From assembly GCF_004005375.1 (NCBI RefSeq), contig NZ_RZUF01000003.1, positions 47,132 through 111,131 on the forward strand: 64,000 bases of DNA. The letters run 5' to 3'. The position numbers and the translations under genes were made by a program. This document shows, one piece after another, positions 17,305 to 24,816 of this stretch. The stretch comes from Rheinheimera sediminis (GTDB taxonomy: Bacteria > Pseudomonadota > Gammaproteobacteria > Enterobacterales > Alteromonadaceae). Each line of letters opens with the position of its first letter. Position 1 is the stretch's first letter. Under the pieces are notes generated by a model. The model had not been told where the DNA came from. It searched no databases and saw nothing but the letters and a program-made list of their open reading frames with translations.

Positions 17305-17757
17305 ATGAATATATCCCGTATACATGACACATATTTCTCAATCTCATTGCTCAGCGTTGTAATGGTACTTGTACTGGTCCTAGGCGACGCGATGTATATT
17401 GGTATTTGGTATTATTTAGCTATACCAATAGCTGCGTTATTGATTGCATGGGGCTTCAAGTCACCACCATTATTTCAAACCGGAGCGGTACTTGGACTGT
17501 CGGTTACATTTTTAATTTATCTTAGCCTCAACTGGAGCGCAGAACGTCCAGAGGGGCTGCTTGGGCTAGGCCATTTATTTTCATTGCCTGGTGCTGCAAT
17601 TGGGCTGGTTCTTAGTGCATATATAGTAAAGATGAGAAGCATCGAAGGCGTTTTGGTTGGTTTTACAATGGGGTTGCTAGGGGTTCTAGCCGGTTTCTTT
17701 ATTAACCAAATGGTTGTTTGTAACACTGTTATGTGGTGCGGAGTATTATCAGTGTGA
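17305..17757 (+). CDS. Four-helix membrane protein, unknown (cassette 5)
   Basis: A 150-residue, strongly hydrophobic protein with about four or five transmembrane helices (about 12-30, 32-48, 56-73, 88-105, 115-135) and almost no polar domain. I recognise no family. ATG 17305 begins 6 bases after the attC4 right core and has no ribosome site. The stop is followed two bases later by the attC5 left core. The compact layout supports a cassette gene. Confidence 0.58.
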   Translation: MNISRIHDTYFSISLLSVVMVLVLVLGDAMYIGIWYYLAIPIAALLIAWGFKSPPLFQTGAVLGLSVTFLIYLSLNWSAERPEGLLGLGHLFSLPGAAIGLVLSAYIVKMRSIEGVLVGFTMGLLGVLAGFFINQMVVCNTVMWCGVLSV

Positions 17758-17759
17758 AT

Positions 17760-17831
17760 GGCGAACGCCCGCACATGGTCGGACTGGTGTTCGGCTGCGC
17801 TCCAAACCAGCCGCACATGCGGGCGTTAGCT
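17760..17831 (+). repeat. attC-like site 5 (well paired)
   Basis: Left core GGCGAAC (17760-17766) and right core GTTAGCT (17825-17831). GCGAACGCCCGCA pairs with TGCGGGCGTTAGC with one mismatch. Further in, CGGACTGGT pairs with ACCAGCCG leaving a single unpaired A, as expected for an extrahelical base. It has 72 bases. Confidence 0.75.
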
Positions 17832-17853
17832 TGAATCATAAAAGGAGTAACTT

Positions 17854-18273
17854 TTGAGATATTCAAATGAAGAAATGGAAAATGCTTTGGCCGAGATTAA
17901 TCGTAATCAAAAACCTGTCTTGGCATTTATTGCTTCTCTCATTGGTGCAGTTCCAGCTATGGGAATGTATTTCTTTTTTGCGCAGATGGGGGGAGTTTTA
18001 TACCTTATGCTTGCTCTGCCGCCTGCGTTTGTAGGTTTGTTTGCTCGATTTGTTGGCCGTACTTACAAGGCAAAACATAGAATTTCAGTAGGTATCGTTG
18101 GCGCGCTGGTTCATGTGGCTGGTTGCTTATTACTTCAATTTAACCCGCTAATTTATTTACTGGCACCAGTAGCCTTTTTTATTGCCATGTCTGTAGCCAA
18201 AATAAAACTTAAACATATTCATGGCTTGGCAATTATTCAGGCGAATTTAGGCAAGTTAAGTGCTGAAAAGTAA
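17854..18273 (+). CDS. Small multi-helix membrane protein, unknown (cassette 6)
   Basis: A 139-residue protein with a short polar N-terminus (MRYSNEEMENALAEINRNQ) and four hydrophobic helices (about 20-40, 46-65, 78-95, 97-115), ending in a basic tail. I recognise no family; it resembles other small inner-membrane proteins of cassette arrays only in general design. TTG 17854 has AGGAG seven to ten bases upstream and is the evident start. The attC5 right core ends 23 bases upstream. No clear attC follows. Confidence 0.58.
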   Translation: MRYSNEEMENALAEINRNQKPVLAFIASLIGAVPAMGMYFFFAQMGGVLYLMLALPPAFVGLFARFVGRTYKAKHRISVGIVGALVHVAGCLLLQFNPLIYLLAPVAFFIAMSVAKIKLKHIHGLAIIQANLGKLSAEK

Positions 18274-18380
18274 TGACAGTCGTGCTCTTGGTTGCAATGC
18301 TTTTGGGTGTAGTGTGTTACAAGGCGGGGCACTTTGCGGTCTGCGCCCGCAGCAACTCTCACTGGCGTTTGCGCGCTAAA

Positions 18381-18409
18381 TAACCTGAAATTATCCCGAG
18401 TTCAGGTTA
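18381..18409 (+). repeat. Inverted repeat before the ASCH gene
   Basis: TAACCTGAA (18381-18389) and TTCAGGTTA (18401-18409) form a perfect 9-bp stem with an 11-base loop, 19 bases before the ASCH start codon. It could be a leader hairpin or an operator. It lacks the internal attC layout. Confidence 0.45.
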
Positions 18410-18427
18410 AATATTTAGGACATTTTT

Positions 18428-18904
18428 ATGCACCGATCAGTACAGCTGATGTGGGATGACTACCTTGCGCATCAGTCTCAGCTATCACAGTTCCCCACAG
18501 ATGCACCGCCAGCCTGGTATTTCTGCGACAACGAGACGGATGCTAATGAGTGTGCTCAGCTAGTCGTGAGCGGTACAAAGCGCGCAACATCACCATCACT
18601 ATGGTCTTTTGAAGCCAGCGGTGAGGCTTTGCCGCGTATAGGCGATTTGAACATAGTGACGGACTGGAATGGCAAGGCCGTATGTATTATTCGCACAACC
18701 AATGTACAGATCTTCCCGCTCAACGAGGTCACTGAGGCACATGCAAGAATTGAAGGTGAGGGCGACGGCTCACTTGATTGGTGGCACAAGGCTCATTGGG
18801 ACTATTACCATCACGAGCTCCAAGGCACTGGCTATGAGCCCAGGGCTGACATGCCCGTTGTCTTTCAAGAGTTTGAGTGCATATTCCCGGCAGGTGCGGT
18901 TTAA
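18428..18904 (+). CDS. ASCH domain protein
   Basis: A 158-residue protein with the ASCH (PUA-like RNA-binding) fold. Characteristic are VVSGTKRATSPSLWSFEASGEALPRIGDLNIVTDWNGKAVCII (about 46-88; the G-x-K-x-A-T and P-x-x-G-D motifs) and EGEGDGSLDWWHKAHWDYY (about 109-127; the W-x-x-x-H region). Related small ASCH proteins include nucleoside/amide hydrolases such as YqfB; whether this one is an enzyme is not decided by sequence. AGGAC lies seven bases before ATG 18428. It may be the last gene of the cassette array, but no attC-like site follows. Confidence 0.82.
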   Translation: MHRSVQLMWDDYLAHQSQLSQFPTDAPPAWYFCDNETDANECAQLVVSGTKRATSPSLWSFEASGEALPRIGDLNIVTDWNGKAVCIIRTTNVQIFPLNEVTEAHARIEGEGDGSLDWWHKAHWDYYHHELQGTGYEPRADMPVVFQEFECIFPAGAV

Positions 18905-19155
18905 TTCAGGCATTAGGCAATATGGAGTCATCCTGAAACGGGAAAATTAGTGTGAACCAGACTCTTTTATGACTGAAAGCTGGCCTTGTCTACGGCATCT
19001 TTGAGCGGCATCCATCATCATTTGCTCCCGCTCTGGTTTTGCTGCATTACATGCTGAGTCATGCCTTTGGCACCGATGGACGATTTTGGCATTTTACTGT
19101 TGATACTCAATGTAGCTGCGGTCTTGACCATCAGGCTTACTACAGCGCCATGAGA
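18905..19155. other. Array-edge spacer with one unexplained open frame
   Basis: No recognisable gene. A plus-strand frame from 18973 to 19179 (without an early ATG) reads 68 codons with natural-looking composition, including HAFGTDGRFWHFTVD, and runs into the end of the DUF2182 gene on the other strand. It could be a gene remnant at the right edge of the array. I do not recognise it. Confidence 0.3.
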
Positions 19156-19941
19156 CTAAGCTCTCACTTGCTTATATAGTGCTGTGCTACGTAAAGACTC
19201 CAGGCGGAATGGAAGATACCAGTTTGCGGGCCTTGGGGAGAGATGTTGCTCTACGAACATCCACATGCAGACTATCAGCATTGATATATACAGCAGTAAA
19301 AACGAATCAAACAGCATTGGAAACACCATGAGGTGCCAGCAAGACACTATGCACCAACAGCTTTTTTTAACACCGAAGCTTAAGCAGTCATAAGCATACT
19401 GCCAGCCAGAGAGCGCAAGCCTTTGGGTATAGTGGCAGTAATTTAATCCCCACTGTTTCATTGGTGAGGCTTGCCATAACAGCACAATTGCACTGGCTAC
19501 AAGAGCTATCTGTAACGGAGCTGTATTTTTAAGTGCCATCAGCATCAGGTTGCACACTAAGCCCACTCCAAGCCATAACGACAGATAACCCAAACAAAAA
19601 AGTACGCTTCCGACAAGCCGTAATCTTGGTAAACTGCGCAGCCAAATATGCCGAATAGCATTGTGTAGCAGTGGGAACATCATGGCCACGATCATAGTCA
19701 GCCAGCCGGAGAGCTGAATAAAAGCAGAGTAAAATGGATTTTGAGTTGGGGCTGGGGAGTGGTTGTGCATGTGATGATGTTGGTCTGCCATTGGTATATC
19801 TTGCAGAGTGGCTGAGAGTGAGTGGGCGCTGTGATCGTGACCACCAAAGTACAATAATAGCCAGGCAATGCTTGAGAACAGTAGTAATATCGGCAGTGGG
19901 GGCTGGGATAAAAACCAAATATAACTTCTAATTTTCATCAT
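19156..19941 (-). CDS. DUF2182 predicted metal-binding integral membrane protein
   Basis: Inner-membrane protein with about five to six transmembrane helices. The motif WLTMIVAMMFPLLHNAIRHIW fits DUF2182 (W-x-x-M-x-x-A-M-M-x-P). After the first helix comes a His-rich stretch (GGHDHSAHS and DQHHHMHNH, about residues 28-62), an obvious metal-binding candidate. A longer frame reaches 20052, but ATG 19941 or ATG 19938 has AAGG immediately upstream and sits right behind the stop of the preceding gene (19943-19945), so translation is probably coupled. Last gene of the tyrosinase operon; a role in copper handling is inferred from context only. Confidence 0.75.
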   Translation of the reverse strand: MMKIRSYIWFLSQPPLPILLLFSSIAWLLLYFGGHDHSAHSLSATLQDIPMADQHHHMHNHSPAPTQNPFYSAFIQLSGWLTMIVAMMFPLLHNAIRHIWLRSLPRLRLVGSVLFCLGYLSLWLGVGLVCNLMLMALKNTAPLQIALVASAIVLLWQASPMKQWGLNYCHYTQRLALSGWQYAYDCLSFGVKKSCWCIVSCWHLMVFPMLFDSFLLLYISMLIVCMWMFVEQHLSPRPANWYLPFRLESLRSTALYKQVRA

Positions 19942-19942
19942 C

Positions 19943-20380
19943 TTACCTTGTGCAGCCGCTCGCGCTGAGTGACAGTTGCTTGATTTGTAGTGCCCCTTTT
20001 TCTTGCAACTTATGGCGTGGCTGTAGCAGTAAAGAGCAGGTGCTGTCAGCACTAAAACACTGCTGACAAAACTGAACTAAACCAGCCGATATTTCAGTGC
20101 AAATTGATAGCCCATCAGAGGACTTGCCAGCATTTCTTAGCCCGTACAGCCCCTCAGTGCTGAGCAATACGGAGTGGTTTTCTGCGCACAGATAAACTTC
20201 CAGCGTAATACCCTCGCTTGTGCCACTGATCCCAGCTATATGCAGGTATGTTGAGTGTTGACTCTTAGTCCATTGGCTCAAATCGCTACAGTTTCCCAAA
20301 GGCAACACCAAAGGTTGTGCCAACTGCAGCTTGGTATGAATGAGGCTCAAACGATCGCCTTGGTTATCTGCTGTGGTCAT
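19943..20380 (-). CDS. Free-standing paralogue of the tyrosinase C-terminal domain
   Basis: A 145-residue protein. Its residues 40-140 line up by eye with the last 115 residues of the adjacent tyrosinase: EGITLEVYLCAENHSVLLSTEGLYGLRNAG against EGLSVDVHLLVDGQEVKLAPLGLFGIKNAS, and the closing IKQLSLS against IERISLY. In plant and bacterial polyphenol oxidases the C-terminal domain caps the copper site or assists maturation. This one is separate and carries five Cys (three as ...CFSADSTCSL and FCQQC) absent from the tyrosinase copy. No signal peptide. It lies 72 bases after tyrosinase and is coupled to the DUF2182 gene. Role unknown; chaperone or metal carrier is a guess. Confidence 0.68.
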   Translation of the reverse strand: MTTADNQGDRLSLIHTKLQLAQPLVLPLGNCSDLSQWTKSQHSTYLHIAGISGTSEGITLEVYLCAENHSVLLSTEGLYGLRNAGKSSDGLSICTEISAGLVQFCQQCFSADSTCSLLLQPRHKLQEKGALQIKQLSLSASGCTR

Positions 20381-20452
20381 GGGTCAAGATCTCTGTAGGC
20401 CAATTGATGAGTATCGCAGCGGTTGAGGTCTGGTCAACCGCTGCTATGGGGC

Positions 20453-21976
20453 TTATTGTTGGCGATAGAGACTTATGCGCTCAATGCTTAAATCAGCTCC
20501 TGCGGTATTGGTGTTGCGTGGGGTGAGTTTCACCTCAATCTCACTCAGGTTTTCAATACCCTGATTTAACTGCAGCCTATCCAGCTCGTCTGTAACATCC
20601 AACACAATGGTTAAACCAGCGCCGCCATGGGCTAAATCCTGGCGTGAGGCATTTTTAATTCCAAACAAACCCAGTGGTGCCAGCTTTACCTCTTGACCAT
20701 CGACTAACAAATGCACATCCACACTTAAGCCTTCACGGTTGGCGCGAATAGACTCCAGATTAAGGAAGAAACGATCGGGCTCCCGACTGCCAGACTCTGC
20801 CAACAGAGTGGTTTTAAAACCGCGAGCACTGCGTTGCATCATGCGCTTATCAAGCTTAACCAAGCTATGTTGAGCACTGTTCAGGCTAATGGCTGCTTCG
20901 TTGGCCCCTAACAGTTCTGTCTGTGAAGGAGTCTCTGCAGACAGTATAGTTGGCGCTACTAAGGCCTTTAAACCAAATTGCTCAAGTCGAGTATTTTTGC
21001 TGCTGGGCGGTACTATATCTCCATTGTCTAAAGGATCATAACGGTAACCAAGCTGCTCCGTGGCCAGAACATCCTTGGGCGCATATACCCAGTCTTGCCC
21101 ATTCGGCATTGGCATTATAAAGCGGCGGCTGATTGGGCCTTGCAACCAGCTCTGGTCACTAGGGTTAGCTCGGCCTTCACCCAGACTGAGCCAAAATGCC
21201 CAGAGCCTGTCAATATTGGCATGGTGCAAATAAAAAATAGGATCTAATCCGGCCAGATCCGGGTCGGCCATAAGGCCAGGGCCACCTGAATTTTCCTGAC
21301 CTACATCGACATGCACAATGTTATGAGGCAGAGATTCTAATCCGCCAGAATAACCGCCACCGTGATGAAAGGCTGTTTTAGGCCCGCCAAAACCCGGACT
21401 GCCACCGCCAGTGCCAACGTAAGGTATGATGTTAAGATTTTTAAGTGACACATCCTGTACCGGTAAAGGTAAGGTGGGAGGGTTAACTGACGAGCCATAG
21501 CGTTGTTTAATAAACAAAGGGTTAGGGCTACCATCTGGTAATGTAGTGACGATAAAAGCTGGCGGTAAATCGCGCGAAGTTGGGTTTGGGTTAGAGTAGT
21601 CCCAGTAGGGAAGCGCCCAATCAGATGGCCCCCCGAGTTTGACTATAGCGTCGCGTACAATGGATTCTAGCGAGATCAAATAGCCTCGATGCCAAGGTAA
21701 AAAATACCAGGATTGATGCTGACATTGATTCCAAAACGCATTTTGCTCAGCCTTGCTGGGTAATGGCTCGCCGGGGCTGTAATAAAGGTATTGCTGCCAG
21801 AAGGAGGTCGCGGTGTTATTGCTAAAATCTTCACCATGTATAGCGGCTAAAAAACGCCAGCTGGTTTTGTCGCTTAACGGTCTTGTCATCAACTCGGCCA
21901 CGCCTTTGGCATACCAGAATAGCAACGGGTCGTTAAAGTCACCGCCATTTGCCCACACGCTTTGACGTAAAAACAT
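20453..21976 (-). CDS. Tyrosinase / polyphenol oxidase-type copper enzyme
   Basis: Type-3 copper monooxygenase/oxidase acting on phenols. After the start it shows FLAAIHGEDF (first CuA His), then HQSWYFLPWHRGYLISLESIVRD (the other CuA histidines), ALPYWDYSNP, SLPHNIVHVDVG and DPIFYLHHANIDRLWAFW (CuB histidines). The C-terminal 130 residues form a beta-type domain repeated in the next gene. There is no signal or Tat peptide, so it is probably cytoplasmic. ATG 22012 opens a longer frame, but ATG 21976 has AAGGA seven bases upstream and gives about 507 residues. Monophenolase or diphenolase activity cannot be told. Confidence 0.9.
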   Translation of the reverse strand: MFLRQSVWANGGDFNDPLLFWYAKGVAELMTRPLSDKTSWRFLAAIHGEDFSNNTATSFWQQYLYYSPGEPLPSKAEQNAFWNQCQHQSWYFLPWHRGYLISLESIVRDAIVKLGGPSDWALPYWDYSNPNPTSRDLPPAFIVTTLPDGSPNPLFIKQRYGSSVNPPTLPLPVQDVSLKNLNIIPYVGTGGGSPGFGGPKTAFHHGGGYSGGLESLPHNIVHVDVGQENSGGPGLMADPDLAGLDPIFYLHHANIDRLWAFWLSLGEGRANPSDQSWLQGPISRRFIMPMPNGQDWVYAPKDVLATEQLGYRYDPLDNGDIVPPSSKNTRLEQFGLKALVAPTILSAETPSQTELLGANEAAISLNSAQHSLVKLDKRMMQRSARGFKTTLLAESGSREPDRFFLNLESIRANREGLSVDVHLLVDGQEVKLAPLGLFGIKNASRQDLAHGGAGLTIVLDVTDELDRLQLNQGIENLSEIEVKLTPRNTNTAGADLSIERISLYRQQ

Positions 21977-22096
21977 CACTGTATTCCTTGTTGTTTGTGG
22001 ATACTTTGGCAATCTTGCGCTTTTAGGGATAAGCCACGGGATCCTGTAAAACGTGAATGATTACCAGCTTGTTAAAATTGACATCGGTTTATCTAA

Positions 22097-22135
22097 CTGC
22101 ATTGCTACCTATTGGGTATTGGCGACACAATGCAG
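22097..22135 (-). promoter_or_regulatory. Interrupted dyad upstream of the tyrosinase operon
   Basis: CTGCATTG (22097-22104) and CAATGCAG (22128-22135) are perfect inverted repeats, and TACC...GGTA forms a second, inner inverted pair. It lies about 120 bases before the tyrosinase start. A regulator-binding site is plausible. The rest of 21977-22375 shows no gene. Confidence 0.35.
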
Positions 22136-22375
22136 TCCCGAAATCCAGTGTTTAATGAATTTATAGGTACAGTCTATTGGTCGCTTGATAGTGAGGATGG
22201 CAAAAATCCATCTGAGTTATTTTGTTTGGTCCCAATATGGTACTAAAGTGTAGATGGTATTTAGGTAAATTAGTGAATTTTTTGTGAGGTGTCTCAAGTT
22301 CTGCTGTGGAGGAGGGGGCAGTATCAAGCAGTTTTAAAACCCAACCTAAAACCAGCATGTACTGAGTAAAACAAA

Positions 22376-22405
22376 TCAGGCCTGACAGCACAGTATCAGG
22401 CCTGG
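22376..22405 (-). terminator. Terminator of the carboxylesterase gene
   Basis: TCAGGCCTGA (22376-22385) and TCAGGCCTGG (22396-22405) can pair across a 10-base loop, and on the minus strand are followed by TTTGTTTT. It lies just past the esterase stop. Each arm is also nearly self-complementary. Confidence 0.65.
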
Positions 22406-22426
22406 AGATATCAAACTCAGCGGGAG

Positions 22427-24049
22427 CTATTTTTTAAGGTCTGTCGCTTTTTCAACCAGATCCAAACGAGCTTTCCATGGGTCTACGCCATGCACTGCCT
22501 CGGCTTGCATAGTGAAATCCATGATATTGCCCTGTTCAGGGTCAAAAGCCTGCCAGGTTGTTAAGCCATCGCCATTCGGATTGCCGGTTTTGGCGAAGTT
22601 GACTACATAACTAAAAGGCAGGGCAGAGGCTTTTTTGTCTTGCTCTGTCAGAGCCTCGTATTTTTTATCTATGGTTTTAAAGAAAAATGGAATTTCGGCA
22701 GCGTGTTGAGCGCCTTGACCGTCACGAATGGCTTCTGCCACATAACTAAAACGATAGAGGTAAGCCGCTTGACCCAGAGCTGTCATTTTCTTCGCAACAT
22801 AGCGGGCAGGTTCCTGCATGCCCCTGTCCTGACCTACCATAAAGTTCAGCAACTGCAGCGGCAACTCGGCTTTTGCATCATAAGCCTGGCGCGCTTCCTC
22901 AGCATGGGGGCCAAAAGATGCAAACAGGCTGTCTTTATCAGGCGACATAGTAAAACCTATATCCTGACTGGTGGTTCCTACCATCACTGGGATTTTGGCA
23001 ACCTGGGCTGTTTCTAACATCTGCTGTGTGCTGCCTAAAACTGTATGGCCATCCGCCAGCGGACCTCCAACATAAGTGGGTTTGCCTTCTGCAGGCTGAA
23101 AGAAATCCATCAGGCTTAGCCCGTCTAAAACCGCTTCAGCCGATAAGGCGCGCATTTTGGCGATAGCCTCAGGGTCGTCTTTAGCTATACCGTGTTTTTC
23201 AGCGAAGTTCAGGCCTATTTGTTCTGCTGAAGGATTCTGCTCTGTGCCTTCAGTTAAACTGCGCTCTCCCATTAATGAGCGGCCGCCGCCTGACATAATA
23301 ATGGCGCGTTGAAACAACGCTTTACTGGCCGGAGCTTGCATCAGAGTATGGACTGAGCCACCGCCAGCAGATTCGCCCATAATAGTGATCTGCTCTGGAT
23401 CTCCATGAAAAGCTGCAATGTTGTCTTTCACCCATTTCACCGCAGCTATCTGATCCATAAAGGCGTAATTACCCAGTTGCCCTTCTTTGGCCGCAGTTAA
23501 GGCTGGGTGGGCAAAAAATCCAAACCGTCCTAAGCGGTAGTTAAAACTAACAAACACTACCCCAGCTTTGGCAAATTCAGCACCGTCGTATACGGCAGGC
23601 GAAGCGCCGCCATTGACGTAACCACCACCATGGATCCAGATCAAGACTGGGGCTGGTTTGGCTTGTTCAGCCGGAGTCCAGACGTTCAGGTAAAGGCAGT
23701 CTTCAGCCGGAGTTTCTCCTAATGGCGCTGCATCACTGGCAAAGGGTTTTTGCATACAGTCGTGACCAAAGCTAGTGGCCTCTCGCACACCAGACCAGGC
23801 CGCTACAGCTTGCGGCTCACGCCAGCGGTTTGCCCCAACAGGTGCTGCTGCATAAGGAATGCCTTTATAAATCTCAATATTCTGCGCTGTCACGCCTTGT
23901 AATTGGCCGCTTTCGATAGTGACAAGCGGCTGCTTTGTTGCTGGTGAATTGTCGCTAGGTTTAGCCGTTGTGTTATCGCTACAGCCACTGAGCAGTAAAG
24001 CTGCGCTCAGAGCCACCAGCAGTAAGCTTTTTGGTGTTAAAACAATCAT
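22427..24049 (-). CDS. Type-B carboxylesterase, lipoprotein
   Basis: Alpha/beta-hydrolase of the carboxylesterase B (para-nitrobenzyl esterase) family, 540 residues. The N-terminus is a lipoprotein signal ending LLLSGCSDN (lipid-modified Cys about 23), so it is expected outside the cytoplasmic membrane. Oxyanion motif WIHGGGYVNGGAS (about 136-148), nucleophile motif IMGESAGGGSVH (about 223-234), and the catalytic His probably in QGAQHAAEIPFFF (about 450). EDCLYLNVWTP is also family-typical. ATG 24049 has AAGGGG upstream. It is followed by its own terminator, so it is probably monocistronic. Substrate is unknown. Confidence 0.92.
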   Translation of the reverse strand: MIVLTPKSLLLVALSAALLLSGCSDNTTAKPSDNSPATKQPLVTIESGQLQGVTAQNIEIYKGIPYAAAPVGANRWREPQAVAAWSGVREATSFGHDCMQKPFASDAAPLGETPAEDCLYLNVWTPAEQAKPAPVLIWIHGGGYVNGGASPAVYDGAEFAKAGVVFVSFNYRLGRFGFFAHPALTAAKEGQLGNYAFMDQIAAVKWVKDNIAAFHGDPEQITIMGESAGGGSVHTLMQAPASKALFQRAIIMSGGGRSLMGERSLTEGTEQNPSAEQIGLNFAEKHGIAKDDPEAIAKMRALSAEAVLDGLSLMDFFQPAEGKPTYVGGPLADGHTVLGSTQQMLETAQVAKIPVMVGTTSQDIGFTMSPDKDSLFASFGPHAEEARQAYDAKAELPLQLLNFMVGQDRGMQEPARYVAKKMTALGQAAYLYRFSYVAEAIRDGQGAQHAAEIPFFFKTIDKKYEALTEQDKKASALPFSYVVNFAKTGNPNGDGLTTWQAFDPEQGNIMDFTMQAEAVHGVDPWKARLDLVEKATDLKK

Positions 24050-24342
24050 TAGTTTCCCCTTGTCAATTGAAGGTCAAAACAAACGCACAGCTTCGGCCAT
24101 TTTTTAGCTCTTTGTAGTTCTGTTGCGTTGTCAGTGGCTGTAGGGCTTGTTACCAACTTTTGTAGTTTGAATGGGTAACTTAACAAGGATAAATAGCAAA
24201 GGCTATTTTTATCAGTCCAGTACAGGCTATTCAGGGCCGGTTCTACAGGGCTACAGCCTACAGATCAGACCAATAGCTGTTTGACCTGCTTTGCTTTTCA
24301 GGGCAGTGTAAAGGCAAGTTAATTCAGCAGCAGGAAGTAAGG

Positions 24343-24798
24343 ATGTTTAAATTAAAGTTAGGGTTAGCTGCGGGTTTGGCTTTGACTTGCCTGAGCACGG
24401 CAGCGGCAGAGCCAGTGCAGCCATCACAAATTATGACACAGGCCGAAGCCAAAGCCGAAAAAGGCGATGGTTATGTGTTTTACAGCTACTTTACCAAGCC
24501 TACTTTTGGTACCCAGGATGCACTGACAGGTGTGGCTGTGATTGAGCCAGGTAATGAAATTCATCCGCCTCATATTCATGCTGAAGAAGAGTATCTGATG
24601 GTGATTGAAGGCGAGGGCGTCTGGTCGCTGAAAGACAAAGATATTGCTGCGAAAGCCGGTGATATTTTATATGCAGCGCCATGGGATTCGCATGGTATCC
24701 GCAATACAGGCAAAAAGCCGTTGAAGTTTGTTGTGATGAAATGGCATAGCAAAGGTCTGCCAGTTCCTGTTGATCCTGCGGTAAAGGCCAAACCTTAA
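24343..24798 (+). CDS. Exported cupin-domain protein
   Basis: A 151-residue protein with a clear Sec signal peptide (about 1-22, cleavage near AAAEP) and a single cupin barrel. The first cupin motif is EIHPPHIHAEEEYLMVIEGEGVW (about 72-94), with HxH and a Glu as metal ligands. The second is APWDSHGIRNTGKKPLKFVV (about 111-130), with the fourth-ligand His. It is probably a periplasmic metal-dependent enzyme or sensor; substrate is not evident. It starts at ATG 24343 with AAGTAAGG just upstream. It is convergent with the Fic gene, with only an 18-base gap. Confidence 0.82.
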   Translation: MFKLKLGLAAGLALTCLSTAAAEPVQPSQIMTQAEAKAEKGDGYVFYSYFTKPTFGTQDALTGVAVIEPGNEIHPPHIHAEEEYLMVIEGEGVWSLKDKDIAAKAGDILYAAPWDSHGIRNTGKKPLKFVVMKWHSKGLPVPVDPAVKAKP

Positions 24799-24816
24799 AG
24801 CTGTAATGTGAGCAGG

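Larger units (their letters stand above)
13454..18904 (+). mobile_element. Integron-like gene-cassette array without integrase (CALIN)
   Basis: Seven consecutive plus-strand genes, mostly unknown and two to three of them AT-rich. Five of the spaces between them hold imperfect inverted repeats of 72-101 bases with the layout of attC sites: a left core ending in AAC next to the stop codon, complementary inner arms with an unpaired extra base, and a right core GTTA(T/G)x a few bases before the next start codon. Start codons lie 6-12 bases after the right core for three genes. No tyrosine recombinase or attI is visible in the window. The right boundary is not clear. Confidence 0.65.

Noticed and set aside
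18274-18427. A sixth attC site between the 139-residue membrane protein and the ASCH gene
   Set aside because: GTTAC, GC-rich arms and GCGCTAAAT are suggestive, but I could not pair a left core with a right core. A covariance-model search would decide.
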